NCBI GenBank assembly: GCA_018241725.1
Contig: JAFEDI010000146.1
Span: 1 to 64,000, forward strand
Length of the DNA: 64,000 nt
Direction of reading: 5' to 3'
Source: Pseudomonadota bacterium
Lineage (GTDB): Bacteria; Pseudomonadota; Gammaproteobacteria; Burkholderiales; Rhodocyclaceae
Part shown: piece by piece, positions 34,326-42,442 of the stretch
How positions within the stretch are numbered: the stretch's first letter is position 1
Layout: every line of letters begins with the position of its first letter
Program-made: the position numbers and the translations under genes
Notes under the pieces: model-generated
Seen by the model: only the letters and a program-made list of their open reading frames with translations
Told to the model about the DNA's origin: nothing
Databases searched by the model: none

Positions 34326-34668
34326 GTTTCCTGAGGAAGAGGGGGCGGCAAGGCGGCTTATTGATTATTTGGAGTCTGGCGATAAGAGTAACCATAGTGT
34401 CCGTGAGTTGACAGTTCAGAGATTGTTCGACCTTGTGCATCCATCTTCTCAGCGGGTTTTGGCCAAGATGTTGGCACGGCTTACGGAGCAAGGGGTTTTG
34501 CGAAGAATAGTCCGAGTTGAGTCTGAAGCTCATGGAGGTATTGGAGACTTTGATTCTTTAAGCGATATCCCTCTTGTTATGTTTGATTTTCGCCTCGGGC
34601 GCGACGTAGAAGTGCGGTTAGATCAAGTGCGCCTGATTTATAGAGTCCAAATGGATCAAGTGGGTTAA
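34291..34668 (+). CDS. Hypothetical winged-helix-like protein, second gene of the AT-rich cassette
   Basis: A 125-aa protein. The middle (VRELTVQRLFDLVHPSSQRV then MLARLTEQGVLRRIVRVES) has the spacing of a winged helix-turn-helix, followed by an acidic strand-rich tail. GGAGGAG lies 7 nt before the ATG at 34291 (an ATG at 34285 is also possible), inside the end of the previous gene, so the two are coupled. It could be a regulator or an adaptor between the first protein and the hydrolase; both are guesses. Confidence 0.65.
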   Translation: MSSVKLDSLISEFPEEEGAARRLIDYLESGDKSNHSVRELTVQRLFDLVHPSSQRVLAKMLARLTEQGVLRRIVRVESEAHGGIGDFDSLSDIPLVMFDFRLGRDVEVRLDQVRLIYRVQMDQVG

Positions 34669-34670
34669 GT

Positions 34671-35582
34671 ATGTCTTTGTTAAGTGCTGACATGCATTCT
34701 CTGGAGACGCTTCCTGCTCTGGCAATGAGCAAGCTGGAACAGGTAAAAAGCCTCTTGTCTTCAATATCTGATCCGGCGGATCGAGAGCTCGCGGAGACAA
34801 TATTCTTTCTTGGGCACGCCTTGGGATCCGAGAGGAGCTCGGTTAAAGAGTCAATAGTCGTTCTCGTTCATGGTATTCGGACGAACGCAGAGTGGCAAGG
34901 TAGGGTGGTAAAGCTTCTTGGGGATGCTGGTTTTAAAAACACAGTCCCTTTAGGGTATGGATTCCTTGATGCCTGTCGGTTTTGGTTTCCGTTTCTTACG
35001 CGACGAGGACCTATTTCTAAAATCGCACGCGACTTGAGGAGAATAAGGAGTGATAATGAAGGGGTGAATATTTCTATTGTGGCCCATAGCTTCGGGACCT
35101 ATATCCTAAGTGAGATTCTTAAAGAGGAAACTGATATTGTTTTCCATAGAATTCAGCTGTGCGGGTCAATTATAAATTTGAATTATCGATGGGATAAGGT
35201 AAAGGCTCAGGTCCGAGGGTGCATCGTCAACGATGTAGGAACAAGTGATGTGTGGCCAGTTCTAGCTAAGGCGCTTTCTTGGGGGTATGGACCCAGTGGA
35301 ACGTTTGGGTTCAAGAGGTATGGCCTGACTGATCGGTATATAAAATGTGGTCATAGTGATTTCTTTGATGATGAGCATGTAAAGAAATACTGGCTTCCGT
35401 TCTTGATTGACGGGCAGGTTGTGCAGAGTGAGGTGTCAAAAGAGGATAAGGCAAGTTATTGTTTGTCTCTTTTGTCGATTTTGCCGATCAAGATGATTCT
35501 TGCTTTTTTATTAGTTTCTTATTTTTTTGGGGTTGGGGATTTGGTTGAAATGGTTGGTGGTGCATTTCGATCTTTTTTGTGA
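34671..35582 (+). CDS. Predicted membrane-anchored alpha/beta hydrolase, third gene of the AT-rich cassette
   Basis: A 303-aa protein with an alpha/beta-hydrolase core: the HGIR oxyanion-hole turn after a VVLV strand (residues 62-70), the nucleophile elbow AHSFG (Ser140), a candidate acid (Asp188 or Asp193) and His228 in GHSDFF. A C-terminal hydrophobic helix (about 266-288) would anchor it to the membrane. A lipase or esterase acting at the membrane is the natural reading. Such effectors occur in abortive-infection systems, but that role is inferred from layout. The start is 2 nt after the previous stop. Confidence 0.72.
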   Translation: MSLLSADMHSLETLPALAMSKLEQVKSLLSSISDPADRELAETIFFLGHALGSERSSVKESIVVLVHGIRTNAEWQGRVVKLLGDAGFKNTVPLGYGFLDACRFWFPFLTRRGPISKIARDLRRIRSDNEGVNISIVAHSFGTYILSEILKEETDIVFHRIQLCGSIINLNYRWDKVKAQVRGCIVNDVGTSDVWPVLAKALSWGYGPSGTFGFKRYGLTDRYIKCGHSDFFDDEHVKKYWLPFLIDGQVVQSEVSKEDKASYCLSLLSILPIKMILAFLLVSYFFGVGDLVEMVGGAFRSFL

Positions 35583-35687
35583 GGTTTTTTCTCTTCCTGG
35601 CTCTAGTCGGTGGCCGGTATCGTCTTGATCTATTCCCGCGCCTTCCTCGGGAAACGGGCGAGGTGTGGCTGCGAGACGTTTCTCCAC

Positions 35688-36404
35688 TCACACCTTGCGG
35701 CTCCCGGTGAGTTCGTAGCGCAGCTGCTCTCTGAAGGCATCAGCCAGCATTTGCTGGACATTCACGCTGGGGCCGAACAAGTCCCCCTGTTCGCCGAGGA
35801 CGTGTTTCTTGAACCGCAGAAATACTTGGTATACAGCCGGCCCATAGAGCTGCTTTAACTCGCCCTTCTTCCAGTTGAAACGAGAGCCGCCGCGGGTGGT
35901 CGGCGTCACGCTGCCAATCTTTCCCACGCTACCAAGATCGCTCCCGCGAACGAAAACACCCAAGCCATTGCCACCGCTTGTCTTGCCGGCCCGAAGGGGG
36001 AGCAGGAAAGCGCTCTTGATCGTTTTGCGGGGAGCGCCCTTGCCGACCCTGACAGAAACCCCGGCTTGCTTCCTGCCGCCTGGAATTCCGCGCAGGGAAT
36101 CCCCTTTGGCACGCACTGCCGGTGCGGTCACCTGCCTGGCGTCGTAGTTTGTGAGCCGAATGTCATCGCGCTCCGCGATGATGTCGACCTGCAGTCGCCC
36201 TGGCCCGGCCTTGAGCATCCAGATCTTGTCGCGTACGTAAGCAGTCTTGAGGTTGAGCTCGCTCGTAACCTCCCTGATCGCCAAGGTACGGACCTTGGCA
36301 CCTGTCTGATTCAACGCGCGGTACATCGCCCGCTCGCCAACCGCTGGCACGCTGCGAACCTTGGCGGCGAGCTTCGCGAGTTTTTCAATGCCTGTGATCT
36401 TCAT
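35688..36404 (-). CDS. Phage minor tail protein Z-like
   Basis: A 238-aa protein resembling the prophage tail protein Z family, which in lambda is gpZ, the tail terminator-connector component. Features are a helical N-terminus (ERAMYRALNQTGAKVRTLAIREV), a basic middle (SVRVGKGAPRKTIKSAFLL) and QLYGPAVYQVF near the C-terminus, the usual close of this family. No other tail gene is adjacent. The ribosome-binding site is weak. Its retention without other tail genes is odd for a working prophage. Confidence 0.7.
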   Translation of the reverse strand: MKITGIEKLAKLAAKVRSVPAVGERAMYRALNQTGAKVRTLAIREVTSELNLKTAYVRDKIWMLKAGPGRLQVDIIAERDDIRLTNYDARQVTAPAVRAKGDSLRGIPGGRKQAGVSVRVGKGAPRKTIKSAFLLPLRAGKTSGGNGLGVFVRGSDLGSVGKIGSVTPTTRGGSRFNWKKGELKQLYGPAVYQVFLRFKKHVLGEQGDLFGPSVNVQQMLADAFREQLRYELTGSRKV

Positions 36405-36530
36405 GGGGACGTTCTCAATAGGGTGGGGAGGTGCGCACCTCACAGCCACTCCCGATGGCGTCCCTGGTGCGCGTGCGCCGACCGTCAGCCGCCGGCCGGC
36501 ACGGGTGGGGCCGAAGCCCCTTTCGGAGAA

Positions 36531-37661
36531 TCAGGCCCCGGCGTTGCTCACGACGCCGCGGTAATCCACGGCGGACACGCCGAAGTCGTGGCGAACCTTG
36601 AAGCGGGTGCCATCGACGGAGAAACCGGTTTCCCGCTCAAGCACGGGCTCTTCGTTGCCATCGAGGAATGCGACCTCAAGGACGGGGGCTTCCACGGGAT
36701 TGGCAAAGCTGTAGCGGCGCGTTCCAGTGAGGCGCGGGGAATCAACGATGTCGGCGTACAGGCCGCGAACGGAGTTGGGACGGCGGTCGCCCGCGGGCTT
36801 GGTCGCGAGTTCATTGAACTCGGCCCCGTTCACCTCGATGGCCTTGGCACGCAGGCCGGCCGGAACGAGCAGGACGGACGGCTGGAGCGCGAGGTAGTCC
36901 CCGCTGCCGGGTTCCTTCTGCTGGGTCATCAGCACGCGGTCCGCGTCGACGGAATCCTGGGACAGCGCGGCACTGGTGCCGATGTTCCCGTGGTTGGCAT
37001 GGAACAGCGTGTAGCCGTCGTCCAGGACCGGGCCAAGGCCAGAATTCAGCAGCAGGATCGAATAGACGTCGTTCTCGATGGTACGCGCGGCGGAGCGGCC
37101 GAGCTGGGCCGACAGCCCCATGAAGGCGCCCGCATCATCGTTGATGATGGCCTGGCGGGACAGCGTGATGATCAGCCCCTTGGTGCCGATCCGGACCCGG
37201 GCCCGTTCGCTATCCGGAATCGTGCCATTCACGAATTCGCCCAGCTCGTTGACCGGCTGCAGGTTCTGCAGCGCAGCCAGGCGGTAGCGCGGATGGTCGC
37301 GGAAGTCGGACACGGCTCCGACGGCGCAGAAGCGGCGCCAAGTGTCGGCCGCAATCGCATAGGCCGCCTGCAGCGTCTTGTGCATCGCGTTTTCCAGCAG
37401 GATCGGAAAGTCGCTGGTGGCTTGCGTGAAGGCAGCGCCGACGATCTCCATCTTGTCGCGGCCGCGATGGTCCCAGCCGGCGCGGTCCAGCGACGCCCGG
37501 GCGAGATCCATCAGGCTGTCACCGCGATACGGGTTGCTGGCCATGGAGGCGCGGACCTCGGCCGAGGCGACACCTGTGCGCACCATCAGGGCTGCGGCAA
37601 CGGCATCGCGGCGCTTGTCGGTCTCGTCTTCGATGGTCTGGATCTGGTTTGCAGTAGGCAT
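36531..37661 (-). CDS. Phage major capsid protein (Mu-like protease-capsid fusion family, capsid part only)
   Basis: A 376-aa capsid protein corresponding to the C-terminal part of the prohead protease/major capsid fusions of some Mu-like phages: YRGDSLMDLARASLDRAG, TSDFPILLENAMHKTLQ, NELGEFVNGTIPDS and ITLSRQAIINDDAGAF. The protease half is not present upstream; instead a coiled-coil gene precedes it, and AAGGAA lies before the ATG, so the shortened form starts cleanly rather than being a ragged truncation. It could package element DNA into capsids, as in satellites that keep their own capsid gene, or be a remnant. Confidence 0.82.
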   Translation of the reverse strand: MPTANQIQTIEDETDKRRDAVAAALMVRTGVASAEVRASMASNPYRGDSLMDLARASLDRAGWDHRGRDKMEIVGAAFTQATSDFPILLENAMHKTLQAAYAIAADTWRRFCAVGAVSDFRDHPRYRLAALQNLQPVNELGEFVNGTIPDSERARVRIGTKGLIITLSRQAIINDDAGAFMGLSAQLGRSAARTIENDVYSILLLNSGLGPVLDDGYTLFHANHGNIGTSAALSQDSVDADRVLMTQQKEPGSGDYLALQPSVLLVPAGLRAKAIEVNGAEFNELATKPAGDRRPNSVRGLYADIVDSPRLTGTRRYSFANPVEAPVLEVAFLDGNEEPVLERETGFSVDGTRFKVRHDFGVSAVDYRGVVSNAGA

Positions 37662-37674
37662 GTCGATGATTCCT

Positions 37675-38220
37675 TCAGGACAGAATGGTGGTCTTGCCGG
37701 CAGCCATTGCCGCGGCGGCTTCTTCACTGGTGATGTCCGGGAAGCAGTCCGAGACCATCGATTCCCAATCCACGCAGAACGGGGTCATGTTGCTATTGGC
37801 GGTCAGGCCGAAGATCTCGACGAGAGCGGCGCGGATCTTCTTGTCACCGGCAATGCGCGCCCTGATCGGTGCGATCAGCTCTTCGGAACGGGCTCGAAGC
37901 GCCGCGTTGTGGGCGTGGGTCGCCGCGTAAACCTCTTGATCGATCTTCGGTTGAACGTCGCGGGCGGCCTCGCTGACCTGCTGCTTTTCTTTCAGGCGCT
38001 CTCGGCTGGACTCCATCGCCGTTCGGGCGGCCATCACGTCCTTTTCGTTGGCGAGCCCGCGGATATACGCGGCCTGCACCTCATGCATGCGGGCGGTTGC
38101 CTCGACGATCTCCGTTTGGAGGGCCGTAATTTCGGACGCCGACTGCTCGACGATGGTTTGGGCCCGGGCACGTTGTGCCTCGAGATCCTTCAGGGCTTTG
38201 AGGGTGTCGATGGGTTTCAT
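37675..38220 (-). CDS. Coiled-coil protein upstream of the capsid gene
   Basis: A 181-aa protein, almost all helix, with heptad-like Leu/Ala spacing over residues 1-100 (TLKALKDLEAQRARAQTIVE) and a small C-terminal domain containing VDWESMVSDCFPD. No family recognised. Position just before the capsid gene, 13 bp away, suggests a scaffold-like or head-assembly role; that is inference from order only. Confidence 0.55.
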   Translation of the reverse strand: MKPIDTLKALKDLEAQRARAQTIVEQSASEITALQTEIVEATARMHEVQAAYIRGLANEKDVMAARTAMESSRERLKEKQQVSEAARDVQPKIDQEVYAATHAHNAALRARSEELIAPIRARIAGDKKIRAALVEIFGLTANSNMTPFCVDWESMVSDCFPDITSEEAAAAMAAGKTTILS

Positions 38221-38249
38221 GGTTGTGGTCTTGACTGGGGGATAAGGGG

Positions 38250-38450
38250 TTACGACTGCGGGGGGCAGACTTCGGGCGACGCCGATGGCCACAGGAAGCG
38301 GCCGTTCGGGCGGCGAATCGGGACGGCGCCGAAGTAGCTGCCCTTCTCGGAAAGAGCGCGCCGAATGGCTTCCGGGGTAACCCCGGCCTGCCGGGCAAAC
38401 TCAGCGGTGCTCAGTGCGTAGCTGGGGCGGGGGCTTGAAGAGGTGGGCAT
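38250..38450 (-). CDS. Small helix-turn-helix protein
   Basis: A 66-aa protein whose middle (YALSTAEFARQAGVTPEAIR) reads as a helix-turn-helix, followed by a short strand (PNGRFLWP) as in MerR-like or excisionase-type winged domains. It may be a second DNA-binding regulator of the element. Start support is modest. Confidence 0.5.
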   Translation of the reverse strand: MPTSSSPRPSYALSTAEFARQAGVTPEAIRRALSEKGSYFGAVPIRRPNGRFLWPSASPEVCPPQS

Positions 38451-38536
38451 CTGGCCGACTCCATGCAGTTGCGGTGAAATGCATGTTGCCGGTGGGGCTG
38501 TCTCATTTTCAGGGGGTGGCGTGAGACAAAAGCAGA

Positions 38537-38559
38537 AAGCCCGGCGAGGGGCCGGGCTT
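38537..38559 (-). terminator. Terminator after the Mor-like gene
   Basis: AAGCCCGGC (38537-38545) pairs perfectly with GCCGGGCTT (38551-38559). On the minus strand TTTCTGCTTTT follows. Confidence 0.75.
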
Positions 38560-38579
38560 CGATCTAGACGTCGGGAGTT

Positions 38580-38924
38580 CTACCGTTCGAGAGGCGAACG
38601 GCCGCAGGCTGGCTCGCGGAGAATCCGGTAGAACGTCGCCCGGCTGATGTCCCAGCGCAGCTGCAGGCGCTCACGGCTGGCCCGGCTGCCGTCGTAGTCC
38701 CGGCGGATGGCCATGTCGCGCTCGGTGTGCGCTTCTGGATCCTGCTTGGCGATGTAGAGCGCCTCGCCACACATGCGGTGCCGGACCTTCCCGACGATCT
38801 TCGCGGCCAGGGCCCGGGCGGCACGTTCCTCGAGCCCGGCGTCGGATTGGATCGTTTCAGTCAGCACCTGAAGCAGGGAAAGACGTTCGGACGCGACGAT
38901 GCGCGGTGGGGTTCGGGCGTTCAT
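38580..38924 (-). CDS. Mor transcription activator family protein
   Basis: A 114-aa protein with the Mor/C family layout known from phage Mu, where Mor switches on middle and late transcription. The N-terminal half is helical (ERAARALAAKIVGKVRHRM) and the C-terminal half is the DNA-binding part: RDMAIRRDYDGSRASRERL followed by DISRATFYRILRE. It lies just upstream (in transcription order) of the small helix-turn-helix, coiled-coil, capsid and tail genes, so it may activate them. An upstream in-frame extension looks non-coding. Confidence 0.75.
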   Translation of the reverse strand: MNARTPPRIVASERLSLLQVLTETIQSDAGLEERAARALAAKIVGKVRHRMCGEALYIAKQDPEAHTERDMAIRRDYDGSRASRERLQLRWDISRATFYRILREPACGRSPLER

Positions 38925-39172
38925 AGACGGCTGCTCCAGGCGGAGAAGACGGGAGGGCGGCAACGCTGAGAAAAGACCGCTTGCATGGACATAAACAACA
39001 ACCCTAGGGGGCCTGAAAACTGTCGAAGCTCGGGGCTCTCCGTCCCCGTGTGCTGAGAGGCCCGGGAGGACCCGCGAAAGTCCGGCGCCCCTCGAGGCCG
39101 TGAATGCCACTGCGGCTTGCGAGAGCGCACCGCCGTTGAGCGATCAGGGGGCGGCTGCGGGGCGAGTGGCAC

Positions 39173-40552
39173 CTAACCATCAAAACCGCTCCTACGGCCT
39201 TTTCTTTCGGATTGCGCTGCCACGGGGTAGGGGCCCTCATGATCGGTGAGGCGCATCAGCGGGCCGTCGAAGGAGAGCAGGCATTCGCCGGTCGGACCAT
39301 TGCGGTTCTTCCGGACCAGCAGATGGGAAAGGCCTTCCCACTCCGGGGCGTCCCTGTGCATGGACTCACGGTGGAGCATGGCCACGATGTCCGCATCCTG
39401 CTCGACCTCGCCCGAGTCGCGCAGGTCGGCCAGGATGGGCTTCTTGTCCAGTCGCCCATCACTGTTCCGGTTGAGCTGGGCCAAGGCGATCACTGGCACC
39501 TGCAGTTCCTTGGCCAGGGCCTTCAGTCCGCGGGAGACGGAGCCGACTTCTTGCGCCCGGTTGTCGCCTGTGCCGCGCATCAACCCGAGGTAGTCGATCA
39601 CCACCAGGCCAAGGCCGTGAGTGCGTTGGATGCGGCGGGCCTTGGCGCGGACGTACGCCACGGAGACGAACGGCGTGTCGTCGATGAACATCGTCCACGC
39701 CGCGGATGCCGCGGTCGCATCGCTCATCTGCTGCCAGTCCAGGGGATCGCCTGTTCCCGCGCGCTGGGCCTGCACCGTGACACCGGAGCGGGCGGCCAGG
39801 ATGCGGGAGGCGATGTCCTTGCTGCTCATCTCCAGCGTGAAGAACACCACCGAAACACCCGCAGCTGCTGCATGAGTGGCGATGTTGCAGCCGGCGACGG
39901 TCTTGCCGACGCTGGGGCGGGCCGCAATGATCACCAGTTGCCCAGGCTCCAGTCCGCCGGTCATCTCGTCGAAGCGTTGAAAGCCCGTCGCCAGGCCGGC
40001 CAGGCGGCCGCCACGTTCCCGGCGGAGATCGATGTCCGCCAGCACGTCGCACAGGGCGTCCTGCAGGCGAACGGGATCGCTGTCCGTCCGGTCCAGCAGG
40101 GCCAGCATCCCGGCCTCGGCGTCGGCCGCAATCTCGGCGGGCGTCCGTCCGGCAGGGGTGGCGCAGGCCGCCAGCACGTCGGCGCCGATCTGCTGCAGCC
40201 CGCGCAGGGTTGCCCGCTGGCGGATGGTCTCTGCGTACTGGCGGACGTTGCTGGCGACAAAGCCGCTGTCGGCCAGCTCGGCGAGGTATGCGAAGCCGCC
40301 GGCCTGTTCGCCTTCGCGGCGAGCCTCCAGCGTGCTCCAGACCGTCAGCAGATCCACGGCGCGGCCGGCATCGTGCAGGGCCTTGGCTGCCGAGAAGATC
40401 AGGCGATGGTCGGCACGGTAGAGGTCGCCGACGCGGACTGCGCCCTCTATGCGGTCGAGTACCCGGGCGCCGTCGCAGAGGATCGCGCCGAGCAGACCCT
40501 GTTCCGCTTCGAGGGAGTGGGGCGGTAGGTTGCGTAGGTCGGGGGCGTTCAT
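39173..40552 (-). CDS. DnaB-type replicative helicase
   Basis: A 459-aa DnaB-family helicase. The N-terminal domain begins NLPPHSLEAEQGLLGAIL; the RecA-like C-terminal domain has Walker A ARPSVGKT (211-218), the LEMSS motif, Walker B LVVIDYLGL, and the RDSGEVEQDADIV arginine-finger region. It unwinds the fork at element replication. Its ATG overlaps the initiator-like gene stop by 4 nt, the lambda O-P or initiator-helicase arrangement. It resembles helicases of phages more than the chromosomal copy would, which is inferred from context. Confidence 0.9.
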   Translation of the reverse strand: MNAPDLRNLPPHSLEAEQGLLGAILCDGARVLDRIEGAVRVGDLYRADHRLIFSAAKALHDAGRAVDLLTVWSTLEARREGEQAGGFAYLAELADSGFVASNVRQYAETIRQRATLRGLQQIGADVLAACATPAGRTPAEIAADAEAGMLALLDRTDSDPVRLQDALCDVLADIDLRRERGGRLAGLATGFQRFDEMTGGLEPGQLVIIAARPSVGKTVAGCNIATHAAAAGVSVVFFTLEMSSKDIASRILAARSGVTVQAQRAGTGDPLDWQQMSDATAASAAWTMFIDDTPFVSVAYVRAKARRIQRTHGLGLVVIDYLGLMRGTGDNRAQEVGSVSRGLKALAKELQVPVIALAQLNRNSDGRLDKKPILADLRDSGEVEQDADIVAMLHRESMHRDAPEWEGLSHLLVRKNRNGPTGECLLSFDGPLMRLTDHEGPYPVAAQSERKGRRSGFDG

Positions 40553-41346
40553 GCTGCGGCCCTTCGTGCCTGTTCGCCGGCGGTTGTCCATCGGGCGTTT
40601 TCACCCTCCTTCAGGTACCAGAGGTTGAACCAGTTGCGTTTGACGGCGTTGCGATAGTGCGCTCGCCAATCCTTCTGGGTCGAATCCCTTCCCAGGAACT
40701 GGGCTTTGAACTCAGCCCAGGCTGCGACAAGCATCTCCTCGCTGATCCCGACCTTCTCCGCGTAGTCGAAGATCGGATCGTCACCATCGATCGGTTTGAT
40801 GTTCTGCTGTCTGCAGTCCTCGAGGAAGCTGCGGAGCGTTTGTGCGTTTCTCCGTCGTCGCTGCTTGGGGGCTAAGGGGGTATTGGTTTGTTCACTGGTT
40901 TCTTCTTTGCGTGTAGCCGATTCGGCTACCGTTGAAGTCGCCGATTCGGCAACCGTTGCCGATGGGGCTACCGTTGCCGAATCGGCTAGGGGCATGCGTG
41001 TAGCCTGATCGGCAACCGTTGCCTGTTGGGCTACCGTAGCCGATTCGGCAACCGTTGCCGGATAGGCGACGGTTTGGGGCACATGGATGGTGTAGCGGGT
41101 TGCCTTTGAATGGCCGCCCTTGCCATCTTTTGTGATCCACCCCAGCGCCTCAAGGCAGGTTGTCGCGCTCGATACATTTGCAATATGCACACCCGACCGC
41201 TCGGCGAGTTGCTGCCGGCGAGGCCAGCAGGTCAGATTGCCGGGGGTGCAGAAACTGAGCAGGGCACCGAGAACGCGCAGCTGTTCAAGCGTGAGCCTGC
41301 GATCCGCCCAGACCTCATTCGGAACGACCGTGAAAGGAGTCGTCAT
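40549..41346 (-). CDS. Replication initiator-like protein with iterons in its gene
   Basis: A 265-aa protein. Residues 5-88 form a winged-helix domain (EVWADRRLTLEQLRVLGALL, SGVHIANVSSATTCLEALGW). Residues 91-145 are built from repeats of TVAESA, encoded by eight 18-bp DNA repeats. The C-terminal part has a conserved-looking DWRAHYRNAVKRNWFNLW segment found in phage replication proteins before a helicase gene. The arrangement parallels lambda O, whose gene contains the origin iterons. The initiator role is inferred. Confidence 0.75.
   Translation of the reverse strand: MTTPFTVVPNEVWADRRLTLEQLRVLGALLSFCTPGNLTCWPRRQQLAERSGVHIANVSSATTCLEALGWITKDGKGGHSKATRYTIHVPQTVAYPATVAESATVAQQATVADQATRMPLADSATVAPSATVAESATSTVAESATRKEETSEQTNTPLAPKQRRRRNAQTLRSFLEDCRQQNIKPIDGDDPIFDYAEKVGISEEMLVAAWAEFKAQFLGRDSTQKDWRAHYRNAVKRNWFNLWYLKEGENARWTTAGEQARRAAA
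40916..41074. repeat. Eight 18-bp iterons, likely replication origin of the element
   Basis: Consensus GCCGATTCGGCAACCGTT occurs at 40916, 40940, 40958, 40976 (degenerate), 41003, 41021, 41039 and 41057. Most are directly adjacent; small spacers break the array at 40934-40939 and 40994-41002. The 18-bp phase keeps the reading frame of the host gene. Confidence 0.75.
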
Positions 41347-41353
41347 GGGAACC

Positions 41354-41677
41354 TCAGTCTCCCTCCGCAAGATGGGGGGCCATGAGGGTGTAGGTGGCCG
41401 ATTCACAACGCCCTCCATTGCCTTCCTTGCGGAGCCAACCCAACTGCTCGAGTCCGGTTGTTGCTGTTGAAACGTGGCACACGCTCATTCCGCAGCGTTC
41501 GGCGATCTGCGCCCGGGATGGACAAACCACGCGAGAGCCGTCGTTTTGGAATGAGAACAGCACGCCAAGGACGCGGATCTGCTTGAGTGTCAGGCGTTTG
41601 TCGGCCCAGACCTCGAGGGGGACGATGCTGAAGATCTCGCCCACGGCGCTACGCTCCCCACGGCTGCCGACGGTCAT
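41354..41677 (-). CDS. Winged-helix protein, paralogue of the initiator N-terminus
   Basis: A 107-aa protein made only of the winged-helix domain that also opens the next gene (VPLEVWADKRLTLKQIRVLG against VPNEVWADRRLTLEQLRVLG). It ends 7 bp before the initiator gene, so the two arose by tandem duplication. It may bind the same iterons and compete with the initiator, or be a repressor of the module; that is inference. Confidence 0.65.
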   Translation of the reverse strand: MTVGSRGERSAVGEIFSIVPLEVWADKRLTLKQIRVLGVLFSFQNDGSRVVCPSRAQIAERCGMSVCHVSTATTGLEQLGWLRKEGNGGRCESATYTLMAPHLAEGD

Positions 41678-41951
41678 GCGCGGCGCCTCGGCAGTCGTCC
41701 ATCACCCTGGCCAGGGCCTCGGGCGTCAGGTCGTGCAGGAACGCGAAGCAGCGGCCGTTCCGCCCCCAGTAGATGGCGGGCGCCTCGAGCTGGTTGGTGA
41801 AGCCATACAGTCCGCGGATCGCCTTGAAGTGGACCGGGGCATGAAACTGGATCTGCAGGGCGAGCGAGGTCGGCTGAGCACTGCGGGGCCAGCCGCCTGG
41901 ACTGAACTCTCGGTGGCCGGTGGGGAAGGGAAGGCGGCATTCGCGGCTCAT
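41649..41951 (-). CDS. Hypothetical protein of the replication module
   Basis: A 100-aa protein with no family I recognise (MSRECRLPFPTGHREFSPGG, IYWGRNGRCFAFLHDLTPEA). Its ATG forms an ATGA overlap with the preceding small gene and its end overlaps the following start, so it belongs to one transcript with the initiator and helicase. Confidence 0.5.
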   Translation of the reverse strand: MSRECRLPFPTGHREFSPGGWPRSAQPTSLALQIQFHAPVHFKAIRGLYGFTNQLEAPAIYWGRNGRCFAFLHDLTPEALARVMDDCRGAAHDRRQPWGA

Positions 41952-42115
41952 CGTTTCCCCCTCGCCTTGGTGGGCTTCGCCTTCGCGAGGGCTGCTTTGG
42001 CGGGCTTGGCCAGCTCGAACCAAGCGGCCAGTGGATCGATGCCAGGCGCGCGGCGGCTGGCGGGCTGCACGGCTCGGCCCGCCGGTGTCTTGGCGCTGTC
42101 CTTCGGGGTGATCAT
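41948..42115 (-). CDS. 55-aa basic protein
   Basis: A 55-aa Lys/Ala/Pro-rich protein (MITPKDSAKTPAGRAVQPAS, ending KAKPTKARGKR) that resembles a histone-tail-like DNA-binding peptide by composition only. It lies 10 bp after the excisionase-like gene and overlaps the next gene by ATGA, which supports translation. Confidence 0.5.
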   Translation of the reverse strand: MITPKDSAKTPAGRAVQPASRRAPGIDPLAAWFELAKPAKAALAKAKPTKARGKR

Positions 42116-42125
42116 TTCCTGCCCC

Positions 42126-42371
42126 TCAGGCTGTGGCGCCGGAATCGCGGGTGCGGCGGGTCATCCAGGCGTCAAGGTCGGAGCGGCGGTAACGGACCTT
42201 GCGGCCGATCTTCAGGAAGGGGAGGTTGTAGCGACCGGTGCTGCGCCAAACGGAGAGGGTGCCGGGGGATACGTCGAGAATCGCGGCAGCAGTCTTGTCG
42301 TCGAGGAGTTCGGCGCCGGCTTCAATGACGGTCCGCAGGGCGCGGGCTTCGGCGGTGGTCTTGGTGTGCAT
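42126..42371 (-). CDS. Excisionase/AlpA-type helix-turn-helix protein
   Basis: An 81-aa MerR-like HTH_17 domain: ELLDDKTAAAILDVSPGTLSVW, then the wing FLKIGRKVRYRRSDLDAWM. Proteins of this type act as excisionases or as AlpA regulators in phages and P4-like satellites. It is the first gene of the leftward replication run and has a cluster of palindromic repeats directly upstream that it, or another regulator, may bind. An ATG three codons upstream is an alternative start. Confidence 0.8.
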   Translation of the reverse strand: MHTKTTAEARALRTVIEAGAELLDDKTAAAILDVSPGTLSVWRSTGRYNLPFLKIGRKVRYRRSDLDAWMTRRTRDSGATA

Positions 42372-42442
42372 GGTTCGCATCCATGTGATCCCGCTGGGGT
42401 GCGGTATGGGTACGAACTTTTTGCCAATCGAAGGCTGATTGA

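Noticed and set aside
40916-41074. CRISPR-like reading of the 18-bp repeats
   Set aside because: Repeats are contiguous and in-frame within a gene, with no unique spacers and no cas genes.
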